From Cheiracanthium punctorium (taxonomy: Eukaryota > Arthropoda > Arachnida > Araneae > Cheiracanthiidae): a DNA stretch of 64,000 bases. The translations under genes and the position numbers were made by a program. This document shows, piece after piece, positions 32,679 through 44,613 of the stretch (the first letter of the stretch is position 1; each line of letters starts with the position of its first letter). Location of the stretch: NCBI GenBank assembly GCA_038373885.1, contig JAWZYV010014441.1:30650-94649 (forward strand). Reading direction: 5' to 3'. The notes below the pieces were generated by a model. That model did not search any database. It worked only from the letters and a program-made list of their open reading frames with translations, and was not told the origin of the DNA.

Positions 32679-33860
32679 ACTGATTCACATATATTTCTCC
32701 AAATGTGTAAATACCAAACAATTCAATAATACAATTACACTAATTCACAATATCTGTACATATAATCCAAAGCAACACCAAGGTTTCAGACTAAATTTAC
32801 AACAACCCATGGACACTCCACCCATATATAGCCCAGGGAACCCATAAAATGCTCAACAGTGCACAATTTATTCTCTCTTCTGCCCAAGGCTAGCCCGGAA
32901 CTGAACCCTATCGTCAACACCTTCTCTAGACGGCACTCTATACACAGTCTAGTTTATCCAGAGCAGATTACTCCACCTCTAGTCCAGAATACGTTCACCT
33001 ATATGAGGCTCTGAACCGCCAGGTATATTTCTCAAGCCAAAATAAGAATAACTATGAACTCAGCAATAATACGCAAACAATATCCTATCTGTACATCACA
33101 AATACATATACAATTACAGAAAAAATCATCAAAATTCAACAATTATTTAAAAATCATAAATTTAAAACTTTACAATTACAATCTCAAAGGCTGTAGTTAC
33201 ACTCTAAACATCTGAACAGCACTGGAATTTCTACTTAATATACAGCTACTATAATACAGCCTCCTATTAATTATTAAACTCGATATAATATATCAATATC
33301 ACTATATCTACATCAGTGGCCACACCCGAACACGCAAGGGCTGAACTGGCCTTATCTCTATGGTCCAAGAGTCAAGTCGGTATTTCAATAACTCATTCCG
33401 GGATCCACCGTATTCGAGGAAGCCGCAAGCAATGGCGATGGCGGGAAGAATTGGCGCGAGATTCAAAATTCAGCAAAGTTCAACAGTAAATACAAGAAAA
33501 AAAGTCGAGAAAAAACACTAAAAACGTCGTAGGGACACAACACTCACATCAGTATGATCCCTCCAACTTGCATATTCCATCTGTAATACTTGTTGCAGCC
33601 AATTTGTAGCCGATTTTATAAAAAGATCATCAGAATTTCACGAACTTAGAAACAGCGTAGCTCAATCGCGTAGATATTCTGTGTTCCACTACATAAAAAA
33701 TTTCCAAGCTTTTCCACACAAAATATATATCTTCACACTCCTGACAACATATCTGATCGAAATATTCCACAATTATCACAATATATTCACTATTTACCAA
33801 GTTATACTTGTATTTTCGGGAGCGTCGAAAACACGACCATCACGCACAAAATACAAAGGG
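32679..33860 (-). other. LINE 5' untranslated region
   Basis: 1.2 kb with no open frame between ORF1 and the upstream target duplication. In non-LTR elements this region usually holds the internal promoter. No specific motif is assigned. Confidence 0.65.
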
Positions 33861-34731
33861 ACATTGTTATAATGTAGGAGCGCCTTTTGAGAGGATTGCC
33901 CTCGACATCCTGGGACCTCTTCCGCGAACTTCGGATGGCAACAAATACATCCTAGTTGTCATTGACTATTTCTCTAAATGGCCAGAAGCGTTTCCTATTC
34001 CCGATCAAGAAGCTACGACCGTAGCAGAGGTACTGGTGCAAGAATGGATTTCCAGATATGGAACCCCTCTGCAACTTCATTCCGACCAAGGAACGAACTT
34101 TACCTCTGCAGTCTTTAAAGGACTATGCCAACTTCTCGGAATGGACAAAACCCAGACTACGCCTTTACACCCACAATCCGACGGCATGGTGGAGAGGTTC
34201 AATCGCACAATTTTGAACAACCTCTCGCTTCTGGTATCTAGGAATCAAGAGGACTGGGACAAGAAACTCGCCCTCTTCCTGCTAGCCTATAGGAGCGCCG
34301 TCCATGAGACTACCGGCTTCACACCTTCCCAGATGCTGTTCGGCAGAGATCTTCGTCTTCCCGCCGATCTAGTGTTCGGCCGCCCTCCAGATGTGCCTTC
34401 ATCGCCAGAGGAGTACGTGGAAAACCTTCCGGCACGGTTTGAAGATGTGCATCATTTTGCTCGGGAGCGGATCAACCTGAACACGGAAAAGATGAAGACT
34501 CGCTTAGACTCGAAGGCTACGGGACACGAGTTCAACGCAGGTGACAAAGTTTGGCTATGGAACCCTACTCGACGGAAAGGCGTGTCTCCCAAGCTGCAAT
34601 CGCAGTGGGACGGTCCTTACACAGTCCTAAACCGGCTGAATGACGTCATCGTACGGATTCGTAAGTCACCAAACTGGAAGCCAAGAGTTGTACATTACGA
34701 TCGGCTAGCCATCTACCGCGGTTGTAATTAG
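33861..34731 (+). pseudogene. gypsy pol, second part: integrase core and GPY/F domain
   Basis: This is the continuation of the pol gene after the LINE. The integrase core shows D in LDILGPLP, D in SDQGTNF and E in MVERFNR. It ends with a GPY/F-type module (WDGPYTVLNRLNDVIVRI) and a natural stop at 34729-34731. This part is itself free of stops. It gives the reference for the deletion seen in copy 1. The repeated ACATTGTTATAATGT at 33861-33875 is the target duplication of the LINE. Confidence 0.92.
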
Positions 34732-35102
34732 CTCAGACCATGGTCACTATGGCGTAATTCCTCGTTTCTTTCATCTCTCATTTCTTTACTGTCTTTCCCT
34801 TCTCTTCCTCTTTCCTCAACTCTCTTTCACTCACTACTTACGCCATGCTTAGTGTACATATTTGTAATATAATGGTTTTCATTAATGCGTATTTCTTTAT
34901 TATGTTTATGATTTATTACAGTGTAATTATTTATTATGTTGATTATTTATTTATTAGAGTGTATTTGCTTACTGTGTTTATTGATTACTTGCTTGAATTA
35001 TGTTGTTAAGATTTGGTTAACGGTTGGACACTGTGTATATTGTGTGATCTCCTAACTGGGTATTGTACTGCCCGGGACGTGCAGTCCTTGGGAAGGGGGC
35101 AA
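34732..35102 (+). other. gypsy 3' untranslated region and polypurine tract
   Basis: Noncoding sequence between the integrase stop and the 3' LTR. It ends with GGGAAGGGGGCAA, the polypurine-type tract expected to prime plus-strand synthesis. Confidence 0.75.
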
Positions 35103-35985
35103 TGTTACGAATTTTTGGGGCAACCCGCTGCTCTGGGGCTTAAAATGATTTAAAATTCGTATTCTACCCTTCAAATAGATAAATTTTGCTTTTTGTTGCA
35201 TCAAAATCGGCCAATTAGAACCGGAGATATGGAGGTTTCGGTTTGCCATTGCTTTTCAATGGGGGTTCTAGAAAACTCGAGAAATATTAGTCCTAGAGCT
35301 TAGATCTCTTCACATTTGGGGACTTATTTTTAGCGCCAAATTTGGCGATATTTTGCCAAAAGTCGCCAAGCTTGGCGATTTTTGGTCATTTGGCGCGATT
35401 TTCCCAATGGGGCCTGGAAGTTGTTTTTCCTGCATTAAAACGCACAATAACCTAACATTTCTCTTCTATGACGTAATCAAAATTGACGCTTTATGTAGAA
35501 CCCTCGAGAAATTGACTTTTCTGGAAACCTCTTGTACCTCCTGCGTCGGCTATTTATAGAAGCGCGCGTCGCCCGGACAGTTCAGTGTTGATCAAGCTTT
35601 GAGAGAGTGAATACGCTTGCTTTGTGAAGGAAGCTGTGTTTCGCGCTGTTTGTGAAGCTTTGAATTTAAGTGCTGTGTGTAAATTCTTCATCGCTGAGTC
35701 TTGAGAGACTGTTAGTGTTATTTCTCGTATATTTTCACTGAATTCTTGCCAGTGAAAGCGTTATATTTTGTGTGAGAAATACAGCACTTCTGATCTAAGC
35801 CAACTGTTAAAAGCACGTTACTGCTAGATTGTGCTTGTGAATTGTGTACAGCTGATTGTTCTACGAAGTTCTAGAAGCAATAAAGTTTGTGTTCCATCCT
35901 GACAAGTGACTTTTTACTTGAACTTTTTACACCAACTGGACTTTAGAACGACGAACCCCAGGAGTAGCAGAGTAATTCCGCAACA
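35103..35985 (+). repeat. 3' LTR of gypsy copy 2
   Basis: It starts TGTTACGAAT and ends TTCCGCAACA. Relative to the 5' LTR it has scattered substitutions and small deletions, for instance loss of part of the AATACAGCATTTGTGAG region near 35780. The palindrome at 35362-35379 has its last base changed. Confidence 0.92.
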
Positions 35986-36046
35986 ATATATATCCATTTT
36001 AACAAGTGAATAACAGTAGTATACTGTGTGGAGATTTCTTTTGTTT

Positions 36047-36610
36047 GTAGGCCTCCTGGGGATGTTGTTCATTTCTTTGCTCCACATAGTTAATTATTAT
36101 TTAAAGAAACAAAAACAACAACGCATCCTCTGTGCTACGCCCTGTCTCCATTCATGCGAGGCTAGCGTGATGGGGAAAGGCACAGTAAAAATTTTTATTT
36201 GAAATGAGGCGGTAGACGTTCTACCGGGTGGCTGGTGGGTCCTCATTAAATTACAATAATAATATTTTTTATACTTTTTATTTCAGGTTTAATTCATAAA
36301 GTATAGCTTATTTAAAATATAACAAAGTCCCTTATTTTCATTAGAGAATATATCGCAATCTGAAAATTTTTCCAAGTCCCCTTATTTCAAAAATATGTCA
36401 CAATCTGAAAAAAATTACAAGTCCCCTTATTTGAGAAAAAGGAAAAAAAAATTCTTATCAATCCTCTGAAAATCCGGTCTTAGAATCCGCTCCCCACATC
36501 CGTTCCGACCACGCCCCCTTCCCCGCTCAGCATAGGGTACGCACTCATCCAGACAGCACCGCAGAATTAACATGGCACCTCATGGGGTGAACTCTCCTTT
36601 CCTTACTACT
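36047..36610 (+). repeat. right terminal repeat of Polinton copy 1
   Basis: The sequence GTAGGCCTCCTGGGGATG to ACTACT recurs at 46506-47014 and, degraded, at 51630-51978. In two of the three cases the ACTACT end abuts a recognisable gypsy LTR, which defines that side as a transposon terminus (reading AGTAGT inward, AG...CT as in Polintons). It contains internal repeats of AAGTCCCCTTATTT. Because it follows the polymerase gene once the gypsy element is removed, it is read as the Polinton end. A matching left-hand copy is not in the window. Confidence 0.65.
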
Positions 36611-37914
36611 TTTATGAGTTCTCATAAGTTATGAAATTATTTCTCGAAAGGAACTTAGCTATTAGAACTTTGTAAATTTCGTAGAAGTAGTATGCTTAAC
36701 ATGTTTTTGATAAAATGGATTTAAATTTGGTACAGAAATAAACAATTATTTTAGCATAGATGTATAAACTTATCTTTATGTAAACCTTAACTAATTAAAA
36801 GTAATATAATTTATGTCTGACAAAGTGAGGGACTTAGACTATTTTTCAGAATTATCAAGTAAAGGATTTTACAAAATACTTAGTAAACTGCATTAATAGA
36901 TTGTAAGTTGTAATTTTTTTCTCTTAGAAGTTTTGCACATTGGTATATATTTTATGTTCTGATAAGTCGTTGAATATGTTCTTGAAATAAACTAACAGAT
37001 CTGTGAAAATTTTATAGAAGTGACGAACTTTGCTATTTTTTGAATGTTACGAACATGATACATTTTTTCTGAAGTGTTAGATATGTGAAAGTGTCTTTTT
37101 AGAAACTTTGAATTATTCAACTTAGTGCATTTCAGTTACTCTTTCAAGATAAGGGACTTAGAATTTTTTACAAATAGCAAGCTAGTAGCTTGTTAAACCT
37201 GCTTCTTGCAAATCGATCTTAAAAATCGCAGTGTCTACTTAATTTGTTATATTTCAATTTGTTTATTTCTGTTTAGTAGTTACAACTTTGATAATTTTTA
37301 AGATCGATTTTCAAGAAGCATGTTTAACAAGTTACTAGCTTGCTATTTGTAAAAAATTCTAAGTCCCTTATCTTGAAAGAGTAACTGAAATGCACTAAAT
37401 TGAATAATTCAATGTTCCTAAAAAGACACTTTCACATATCTAACACTTCAGAAAAAATGTATCATGTTCGTAACATTCAAAAAATAGCAAAGTTCGTCAC
37501 TTCTATAAAATTTTCAAAGTACAGATCTGTTAGTTTATTTCAAGAACATATTCAACGACTTATCAGAACATAAAATATATACCAATCTGCAAAACTTCTA
37601 AAAGAAAAAAATTACAACTTACAATCTATTAATGCAGTTTACTAAGTATTTTGTAAAATCCTTTACTTGATAATTCTGAAAAATAGTCTAAGTCCCTCAC
37701 TTTGTAAAAAATAAATTATATTACTTTTAATTAGTTAAGGTTTACATAAAGATAAGTTTATACATCTATCCTAAATTAATTGTTTATTTCTGTACCAAAT
37801 TTAAATCCATTTTATCAAAAACATGTTAAGCATACTACTTCTACGAAATTTACAAAGTTCTAATAGCTAAGTTCCTTTCGAGAAATAATTTCATAACTTA
37901 TGAGAACTCATAAA
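36611..37914. repeat. 1.3-kb foldback: two 0.6-kb inverted arms
   Basis: The left arm 36611-37225 and right arm 37294-37914 are reverse complements with only scattered mismatches; a 68-bp loop separates them. The outer ends read TTTATGAGTTCTCATAAG and its complement. It contains no gene. It starts at the base after the Polinton terminal repeat ends. A single-stranded copy would form a very long hairpin, and a transcript would be a natural double-stranded RNA. Confidence 0.93.
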
Positions 37915-38907
37915 CGTATACAAATCAAAAGTATACTTAGTTTGAACAAGTATCATGTATAAAAGTAAAAGCATATTTATTTAAAATTTGTAAGTGTAAC
38001 CATCTCAATCATTAAAATGTGTAACATGTGCACTTAGTTGATATTTCTCATAAAAATATTCAAGCCCATTACTTAATAAAAATTATGAAAATATGCTAAG
38101 TTAATACTCTGATGTTTTAAAAACATAGTGTTTGATTTAAAATATTCTGTTACTTCAAGTAAAATGTGATAAGATCTTTACATTAAAGAACACCTAAAAA
38201 AATCTTTATTTTAAAATACTAAGTTTCTTTATCTCACAACTTTATTTTTGAAAAACCTGTAAAATCGATTAAGTTATAAAACTATGGAAACTAACTTTTT
38301 TAGCTAAGTTCATTTTATAAAAAAATTAGTACTTTGGGAATTCTCATGTAACACAATTTACCTATCACACTTAAGTTTATGATTTTAATCAGAAAATTTT
38401 ATTTCTATGTAGTAGATTAATGTTTCCATAGTACATGCTTCAATAAATGTTGTTAAATTTGTAACTTTTTACCTTGTAGAGTATAAAAGGTAAGTATAAA
38501 ACACAACACGAGAACCTTAAATCTTGACCAAGTATGTTAACTTTACCACTTTTTGCTGCAGTAAAATTTCATAGATTTTTTTTTTGCAAGTAATCAACAC
38601 ACACATACACATAAAGAAAACACAGAAAAGTTTTCGTATTTAAACTTATTTATTTACAAAAATATATTTTAAATTACACAAACTATTTACACAATTAAGA
38701 AAAATAATAACTTTTCAATGAGTATTCTATAACTAAGCATGCATAAGTCCGTAAAAACTTATTGCAGTAGAAAACTTACAGCTCTACATAATTATGCACA
38801 ACAGATATACATCATGCGATAGCACATTGGGTGTCATTTACATTAAAATAATCAGGAGGTTTTAATATATTTTTTACAATTGCAATACTAGTTATACACC
38901 AATAACA
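37915..38907. other. AT-rich region before the second AlkB-PC4 gene
   Basis: No gene seen. Position corresponds to the 3' flank of the AlkB gene in Polinton copy 1, including similar ACACATACACA sequence just before the gene end. Confidence 0.4.
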
Positions 38908-40479
38908 TCACATAATTACACATGTTTTGTCATCCTTGGAATTAGCAAAATCTGAAAACGGTTGAAAAAATGTATTAAATAGCTCATTTTGAAGATACTT
39001 CATATAGTCTTCAAAGAAAATGTTTGAAAAAAATTCTCCGTCATAAATGCATGTGCATTTTTTCTCGCATATCTCTCTTGCAATATATGACATGTCAACC
39101 GTAAACCATGCTTTACTACTTATAAGACCCTCTCGCTCATCAACATGTGTTCTATTCGAACAAGTATGTATCCTTTGTGAAGGATGATCCTGAACCCGGC
39201 CAATGTTTTTAAAAATTTCTTGATGTACTATATCCATTAATTGTTGTTTAGCCTCATCATAATTTCAATGGGGTTCCCTGTTACATTTTTGCGGCTTTAA
39301 TTTTAAAATTAAATGAGGTAGTTTCGTCGTATATAGCGTTCTTAAAATGCAATTCCAATATTTCATTTCTCATTTCGCATAGTTTTTTTACTTGATCATT
39401 TAAAAGTATTAAGGAAATTGGATTTAACGTGAATGAATCTCCGGTTTTGTAAATTTGTTGTAAGATGCATTTTCCATCATCATTACATACAGATAATTGA
39501 TTATTACAAATAAAAGAGCTATTGCTATGACCTATATTAAAATCTAATAGTTTTACAATAAATTCGATCCATGTGGAAGGGTTCATCACGACTCCCTGAC
39601 CGGTTGGTATATAGTCTAATTGGGCATTCTGAATAAATTGTCTAATATGAATCTTCAAGTTAGTTCTTTCATCGTGAAGTGAAACGTAGATAAGTCTTTC
39701 CAAGTGCTGTGTACCATTTACGGAAGCATATAAGCTATGGTAAAGATGATCCGTCCAATCGTTCAACTTTGCCCTTTTCGTGGAAGGCTCATAAATGTAC
39801 ATTTTGGCAAATGTAAGGTTAATGTGCGGGTCTGTCACATAAGGTTAAGAAGGAATACCATGCGTTAAAAGTTTGTTGGTTGGGGGATATATCTTACACA
39901 TTGAACCATGTTCTAGTTTAATGGTAGTGGTTTCACTGTTCGCTGGTTTAAAATCCAAAGTTCGTTTAGATCCAAAACTTAGAATGCATACACCTGATGA
40001 TAGGTCTAGATTAAAATCTTCGCAGTTACTGTCTTAATTTTAGGTTGTTCTTCAGAGCCAAAGTTCACTTGTACCATATTAAATTCATAATTTGTCACTT
40101 TCTGCAGATCCTCACGTATTTTTTGCAAAATGGGTATCCAAGAGTAAACAGAGACTGTTGCTCCAGGTAAACTGTAATTGATTCCTTCGTCAGCAAAAGT
40201 GATTACTTTACGGGCCGAAGTAATTTTCTTTTCACTACTTTGCAGGGGTAATTGAAACAATTCTTGCTGTAGCACATCAACATCACTTTTAGTACAAAAC
40301 TCGGGGGAAATTTTCTTTTCAATACTTTGCAGAGGCTTTACATCTAAAGGCAATTGTATTATTTCTTGCAGCAACACATCCGCATCACTTTGAGTATAAA
40401 ACCCGGGAGTGTCTTCAATGTTAAAGTTATTTTCGATGGATTCAAGCAAAGACATTTTGGAAACTCGGCGAAAAATCAA
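38908..40479 (-). pseudogene. second AlkB-PC4-like gene, multiply broken
   Basis: It is paralogous to 9989-11448. The N-terminus (ATG within 40430-40479) has TPGFYTQSDADVLLQE, and a duplicated leader segment (EFCTKSDVDVLQQE) is absent from copy 1. The AlkB region keeps LSFGSKRTLDF and THGIP, but the HxD iron-binding pair of copy 1 is not present at the aligned place. A frameshift lies near 40015 and an in-frame TAA near 39843. The PC4-like part (IHIRQF, DYIPTGQGVVMNPSTW) is in 39281-39838, and the C-terminal cysteine-rich part in 38908-39237, in another frame. It cannot make a working dioxygenase. Confidence 0.78.
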
Positions 40480-41912
40480 TTAAAACACACGTCTTAAGTA
40501 TAGGCGCACACAGTGTAAAGGGAGTCTCGCAACACACACCTGACCACTTTATCTAACTAAAATGTCTCTATACTGATTATTTAAAAAATCACGTGATTAC
40601 CCAAGCGCCCTCTACCTTAAAACTTTCTCAACCCTGTAGATATTGTATCATCTAACTTGTCTTAGCCTGTTACAGAGAGTTGCCACTAAATGTACATCCT
40701 GCCAACAAACCTAGCAGATATTAAATCAACACAGATTTGCACACGTCATTATCAGGTGTCTTCTGCGCATGTCACTTCCTTATCTCTTATCTGATCTGTG
40801 ATACCTGATAAGAGAAAACCAGTTGCCGTTAAATTTGTAGAGTTTGTAGGTTGGGTGTAGGTAAACTGTCCTGCAACGGATACCTAAGAATTCTTTAGCC
40901 GAGCAAACAGATGTTTTGCCCGCATGTAACAAGAGTGTTGTCCGGTATTTTTCAGGTATTATAATTGCTTATATTTTTTCTGATATATGTTGTGATTAGC
41001 TATCTTTTAGAGTAATCAGTTTAATTTATTAACAGGTTTTCATTAATAATTTCAGTTTATGACTTTTATTAAATAAAAAATTTAGTTTATTATTGTAAAA
41101 ATTGTTTTAGTTTATGAATTTATTAAAAGGATGTCTATGTAAAATTTAAGTATATAAAAAAAAACTGAGTGTAAAAATTTTGATATGTTTAATTTATTAG
41201 CAAGTTTTCATTAATAATTTTAGTTTATGACTTTATTAAATAAAAATTTTAGTTTATTATTGTAAAAATTGTTTTAAACAACAAGTTTAGTTTATGAATT
41301 TATTAAAAGGATGTAAAATTTAAGTATATAAAAAATTGAGTGCCTTTCATCGCAAATAAAGAATCTTAATCCCGTTTTTCATATTAGAATAATCATAATG
41401 TATTTAATACGTGTTCAATAGATATCCTATACAAAATTCCAATGCATTGGTAAAAATTAGATCCAGTTTTTCAATAGTAAATACCTATTTTATACGTGAA
41501 CACTCATTCATCTGCAATGCCTATAATTTATTACTGTTATTTATCAAAATTTAACAAAAATAATTTGCTTTAGTACAATGATCTTTGCTAATTGTTTCAC
41601 AGAAATTAATTAATGATTCATTATTTTCATAAACTACGTAAAATATATTAATCGTTGTAGCTTAACTTTGATATTTTAATTTAGGATATAATGTCCATGT
41701 TTACAAAAAGGATAGATTTTTATTGAAATGGCTTTAATCTAACATGATCTTAATCCATAAGTCCCCATTTTTGAACGTAGAATGAAACACGTGTCCCCAA
41801 TTCTGTGCTGTATTCCCCTAACTCCTCGGTCTTAACGTATTTGTAAACTAGCCCAGTGTTATTGGTTTTCCGATATGAACGCACTTCCGCACGTCACGTG
41901 TAGACATTCCTT
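40480..41912. other. upstream region of the second AlkB gene
   Basis: Noncoding, AT-rich. It corresponds in position to the divergent promoter and polymerase start of copy 1, but I find no start exon or zinc-finger exon. It includes a tandem repeat at 41000-41345. Confidence 0.4.
41000..41345. repeat. two tandem units of about 165 bp
   Basis: Both units share TTTTCATTAATAATTT, TTAGTTTATTATTGTAAAAA, AGTTTATGAATTTATTAAAA and AATTTAAGTATATAAAAAA. Confidence 0.85.
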
Positions 41913-42679
41913 ATCTTATCCAAGACCTCCTATATACTAAACAGACCTGTTCATCCTAGCCAGCTCTACGGGAGAAAATGTCCGCGCACTAAACTGGATT
42001 ACGCAGCTTAACGCCACCAGATGGCAGTACAAACTCATGCACTTTTTTTGTAAATAGCATGCAATTCAATTGATCCATCTTGTATTTTACGCAGCTTTTG
42101 CTTTTAAAATTTACTTTCATAAAGTAAAACAGGCCTTTTTTCCGTTTGAGTAATATCGGTTTGTCTTTATAAAATCACTGAGAGAAAATTACTAGCTTAA
42201 ATAAGAAAAAAAATAAATGCATTTTTTAGTATTGTCATTCGGAAGAATTATCGGCACGATGACAGAGCATTCTAACAAATTTAAATTTACGATAGAGGGC
42301 AAAAGCTCTTTTTATTAAGTAATAGAGTAATCGATAAAAGTCTATTTAAGAAAAAACATAAATTTAATTTATTCATTATATTAAATGTTCATCGTTAACG
42401 TTGTTTGTTTAAAATTCGTTCAAAATAGGTTGATCATGACTCAATATGTTGTTTTATTTAAAATATGAATTAAAAAAATTTCTTTAACATGGTTCTTGTT
42501 CTAAAAAAAAAAAAAGAGTACTGCATAAGCATATTTAAAATATATTCTTTAATAATTTATAAGACTTTAGTTGAATTCAATACGATTTTTCCCCCACAAG
42601 AGGAGTGATATTTAACATGGGAGAAAGAGATATATAGTATTTTTCATGTATAAAAAATAATTTTCAGTGTAAATTTTTC

Positions 42680-42863
42680 CGAGGCTATACCCAGAAAAAA
42701 TTTTGGTGTGGGGGGGGGGGCTGAAAATTTCGGGGCCGGGGTACCAAAAGGTGAAAAAGGCTAAAATTTTCACAATAATTCTTCATTATTATTGTTTAAC
42801 AAAATTTTAAATTTCGGGGAGGGGGGACCAGGGGGTGTGGTCCCCCCCTGGATACGGCCTTGG
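42680..42863. mobile_element. hAT-type MITE nested in the P-like element
   Basis: 184 bp with degenerate inverted ends (GAGGCTATACCCAG and the complement of AAGGCCGTATCCAG), G-rich and C-rich inner parts, and the 8-bp duplication AATTTTTC at 42672-42679 and 42864-42871. Confidence 0.8.
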
Positions 42864-43439
42864 AATTTTTCAGAAGTGTGAAAAAAAATGTCTTTTTGAT
42901 GAATGCTTTTCATAACAAAATTGTGGCAGTTAAATATACTTAAAAGCAGGGTTTTACTTATTGAAAATCATTTGATTTTTTTTTATAATTCTATTTTTCA
43001 TCAGCATTGTGTTTTTAAATTTTTGCAATGTACTTGGGGCAGTCTGTTATCAGAAATAACTTCTTAACTATATAGTATATTCTACTCACCGATTAACAAA
43101 AATTAAATATCTATGTTTTAACCTAGACATTCTATTATTTTGTAATTGGATAGTGCAAACTAAATAAGAGGTAAATTTAAAGAACAAATCAAATGTTTAT
43201 TTAATACAAACCATTTATTTAATAAAGCCACAGTCCATACAATATACAATATTTTTAAGCAAATGAATTATCAATTTAATTGTTTCAATGAAAACATTAT
43301 TTTCGGTGGTTTGTCAACTCCCAATTTCTTATGAAAGCTAGAATGAACAATATCAAAAGAAAAAAAAATTGTTTTTCTGTTCCAGCAGATAAAGCCACAG
43401 CTCTGTTGTTATTTGGTACATAAACTGAATTTCACTCTT

Positions 43440-43805
43440 CATAAAGACTCCTTGAACAATTTGGGTCTTCATCAAAAGGAGAAGGAGCTTCTAAATATGA
43501 ACACTCATTCACTCAGTTGTTCAGCCTAGTCATTCATATCAGCTCTACATTGTAACATCAAGTAAAAGCAATAAGAAATTAACAGCTATATGCAATGGCT
43601 GTGGGTCCCCCAGCGTATTCTGTGATATATTATCTCCCAGATAATGCTGTATTAACTGCTCAAAAGGCATGGGTTTCATCGGAACCATCCGACTCATTGT
43701 AGCCCACTTTATGCATGTCATGTCAAAATTTGTAGCAAAAGGAGTGCTTAAAATAATAAAAAAAACTTTGTAAAACAACACCATAAAGTTTAATTCAACG
43801 CCCAT
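43440..43805 (-). other. possible degenerate transposase exons
   Basis: A minus-strand frame at 43545-43805 and a short one ending near 43441 (APSPFDEDPNCSRSLYEE) are preceded by AG-type acceptor sequences. They could be remnants of 3' transposase exons of the P-like element, but no domain is recognised. Confidence 0.25.
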
Positions 43806-44472
43806 ATAGTTGTTTCGAGCAAAACTTTTTTACCCTTCATGTTGTTTATGTAAGGGAAAAGTACTCAGTAGAGGCCATCCAAAAATGTCATACTTAGGAA
43901 GGAAGGGGGTGATAACAAAAAATTTAACATAACACATTTTGGTTAAAACAAAAACATTTCAAATCAGCAGTGTGTGTTTGTGCAATATAGTGTATACATG
44001 TGACAGGGGAAGGAGGTCAAAAACATTGAAAAAAACTGTGACATTACTTAGGGACTATCCCATATCAGTATTTTCAAACATTTACAACATAAATTTCTTT
44101 ACATATTTTCATGTAAAAAGTAGTAAATTTAGCGCTAGTAGAAGTAATCTGCCATTGTTTTCTGCTTATTTTAATTCTATTTTTATAATCCCTATGATTG
44201 TGTGTAGAATTTGCATATATTATTCATAAATATACCGTCAATGAATGACTAGTTTATATTTCTAACTATCTGTGCGCATACTACGCAACTCACACGTGCA
44301 CAACACGAAAGTTAATTGCATACTGAGTGGTGGTTATTGATTAATCTAAAAAAGCAATTACATAAAACCGAATTTTTATACATAGAGAATTGACAGAGCA
44401 TTACTGTTGACAATAACGATTTACAAATCAAACCGTAATCATGCGATCATAGTGCAAAAATTAAATACTTAC

Positions 44473-44613
44473 CTTCTTGAAAAATGGTCTTGATCCATTT
44501 TTCTCTTATAATTATATAGCTGGGAAACTCATGGAACGAAACTTTTACTCCATCTGATTCAGACGTAAAAGTCTGCTATCTGACTTTCAAAAGAGAACAC
44601 AACAATATGGCAT
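44473..44613 (-). pseudogene. THAP-domain-like first exon of the P-like transposase
   Basis: It starts at a possible ATG 44613 (MPYCCV) and ends at a GTAAGT splice donor (minus strand, after 44473). The most telling stretch is VKVSFHEFPS then REKWIKTIF, matching the F-H-x-F-P and K-W spacing of THAP zinc fingers, with a CC near the N-terminus. At least one frameshift and a stop break it, and the second cysteine is not evident. THAP fingers bind terminal repeat DNA in P-element transposases. Confidence 0.5.

Larger units (their letters stand above)
23361..33860 (-). mobile_element. R1/I-like non-LTR retrotransposon with nested insertions
   Basis: The insertion is flanked by the perfect 15-bp target duplication ACATTGTTATAATGT (23346-23360 and 33861-33875) within the gypsy integrase gene. 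It reads on the minus strand: 5' untranslated region (33860-32679), ORF1, then ORF2 with endonuclease, reverse transcriptase and RNase H. The 3' end is CT-repeat-rich, seen as GAGAGAGAGAG at 23361. An apurinic-type endonuclease plus RNase H places it near the R1/I/LOA groups. Removing the Helitron and the element at 24646-26600 leaves about 6.6 kb, a normal full-length size. Confidence 0.9.
17829..35985 (+). mobile_element. Ty3/gypsy retrotransposon copy 2, full length but interrupted
   Basis: Two LTRs (17829-18721 and 35103-35985) flank gag and pol in the usual gypsy order: capsid, zinc knuckle, protease, reverse transcriptase, RNase H, integrase. Without the 10.5-kb LINE inside its integrase the element is about 7.7 kb. 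It sits in the 3' flank of the Polinton polymerase gene. The two LTRs differ at many positions and the coding region has several stops and frameshifts, so it is an old, inactive copy. It is the same family as copy 1 at the window start. Confidence 0.93.
5811..36610 (+). mobile_element. Polinton/Maverick (adintovirus-like) copy 1, interrupted
   Basis: It is assigned from a characteristic gene set: major capsid protein, adenovirus-type protease, FtsK/HerA-type packaging ATPase and a family-B DNA polymerase of the protein-primed type. The left end, including the capsid N-terminus and any retroviral-type integrase, is missing. The right end is placed at 36610, where the terminal repeat (36047-36610) ends in ACTACT. 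The gypsy element at 17829-35985 inserted downstream of the polymerase gene. Without it, about 12.6 kb of Polinton remains, consistent with a 15-20 kb family missing its left end. Every large gene carries frameshifts or stops, so this is a decayed copy. Confidence 0.8.

Noticed and set aside
34490..35102. Envelope gene after gypsy integrase
   Set aside because: Only about 370 bp separate the integrase stop from the LTR and no open frame is present.
39281..39838. Independent gene of unknown function
   Set aside because: It aligns with the C-terminal half of the AlkB-PC4 gene at 9989-11448; its apparent start lies just after an in-frame stop of the same decayed gene.
43545..43805. Host gene on the minus strand
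   Set aside because: It lies inside the P-like transposon and starts in low-complexity hydrophobic codons; at most it is a decayed exon.
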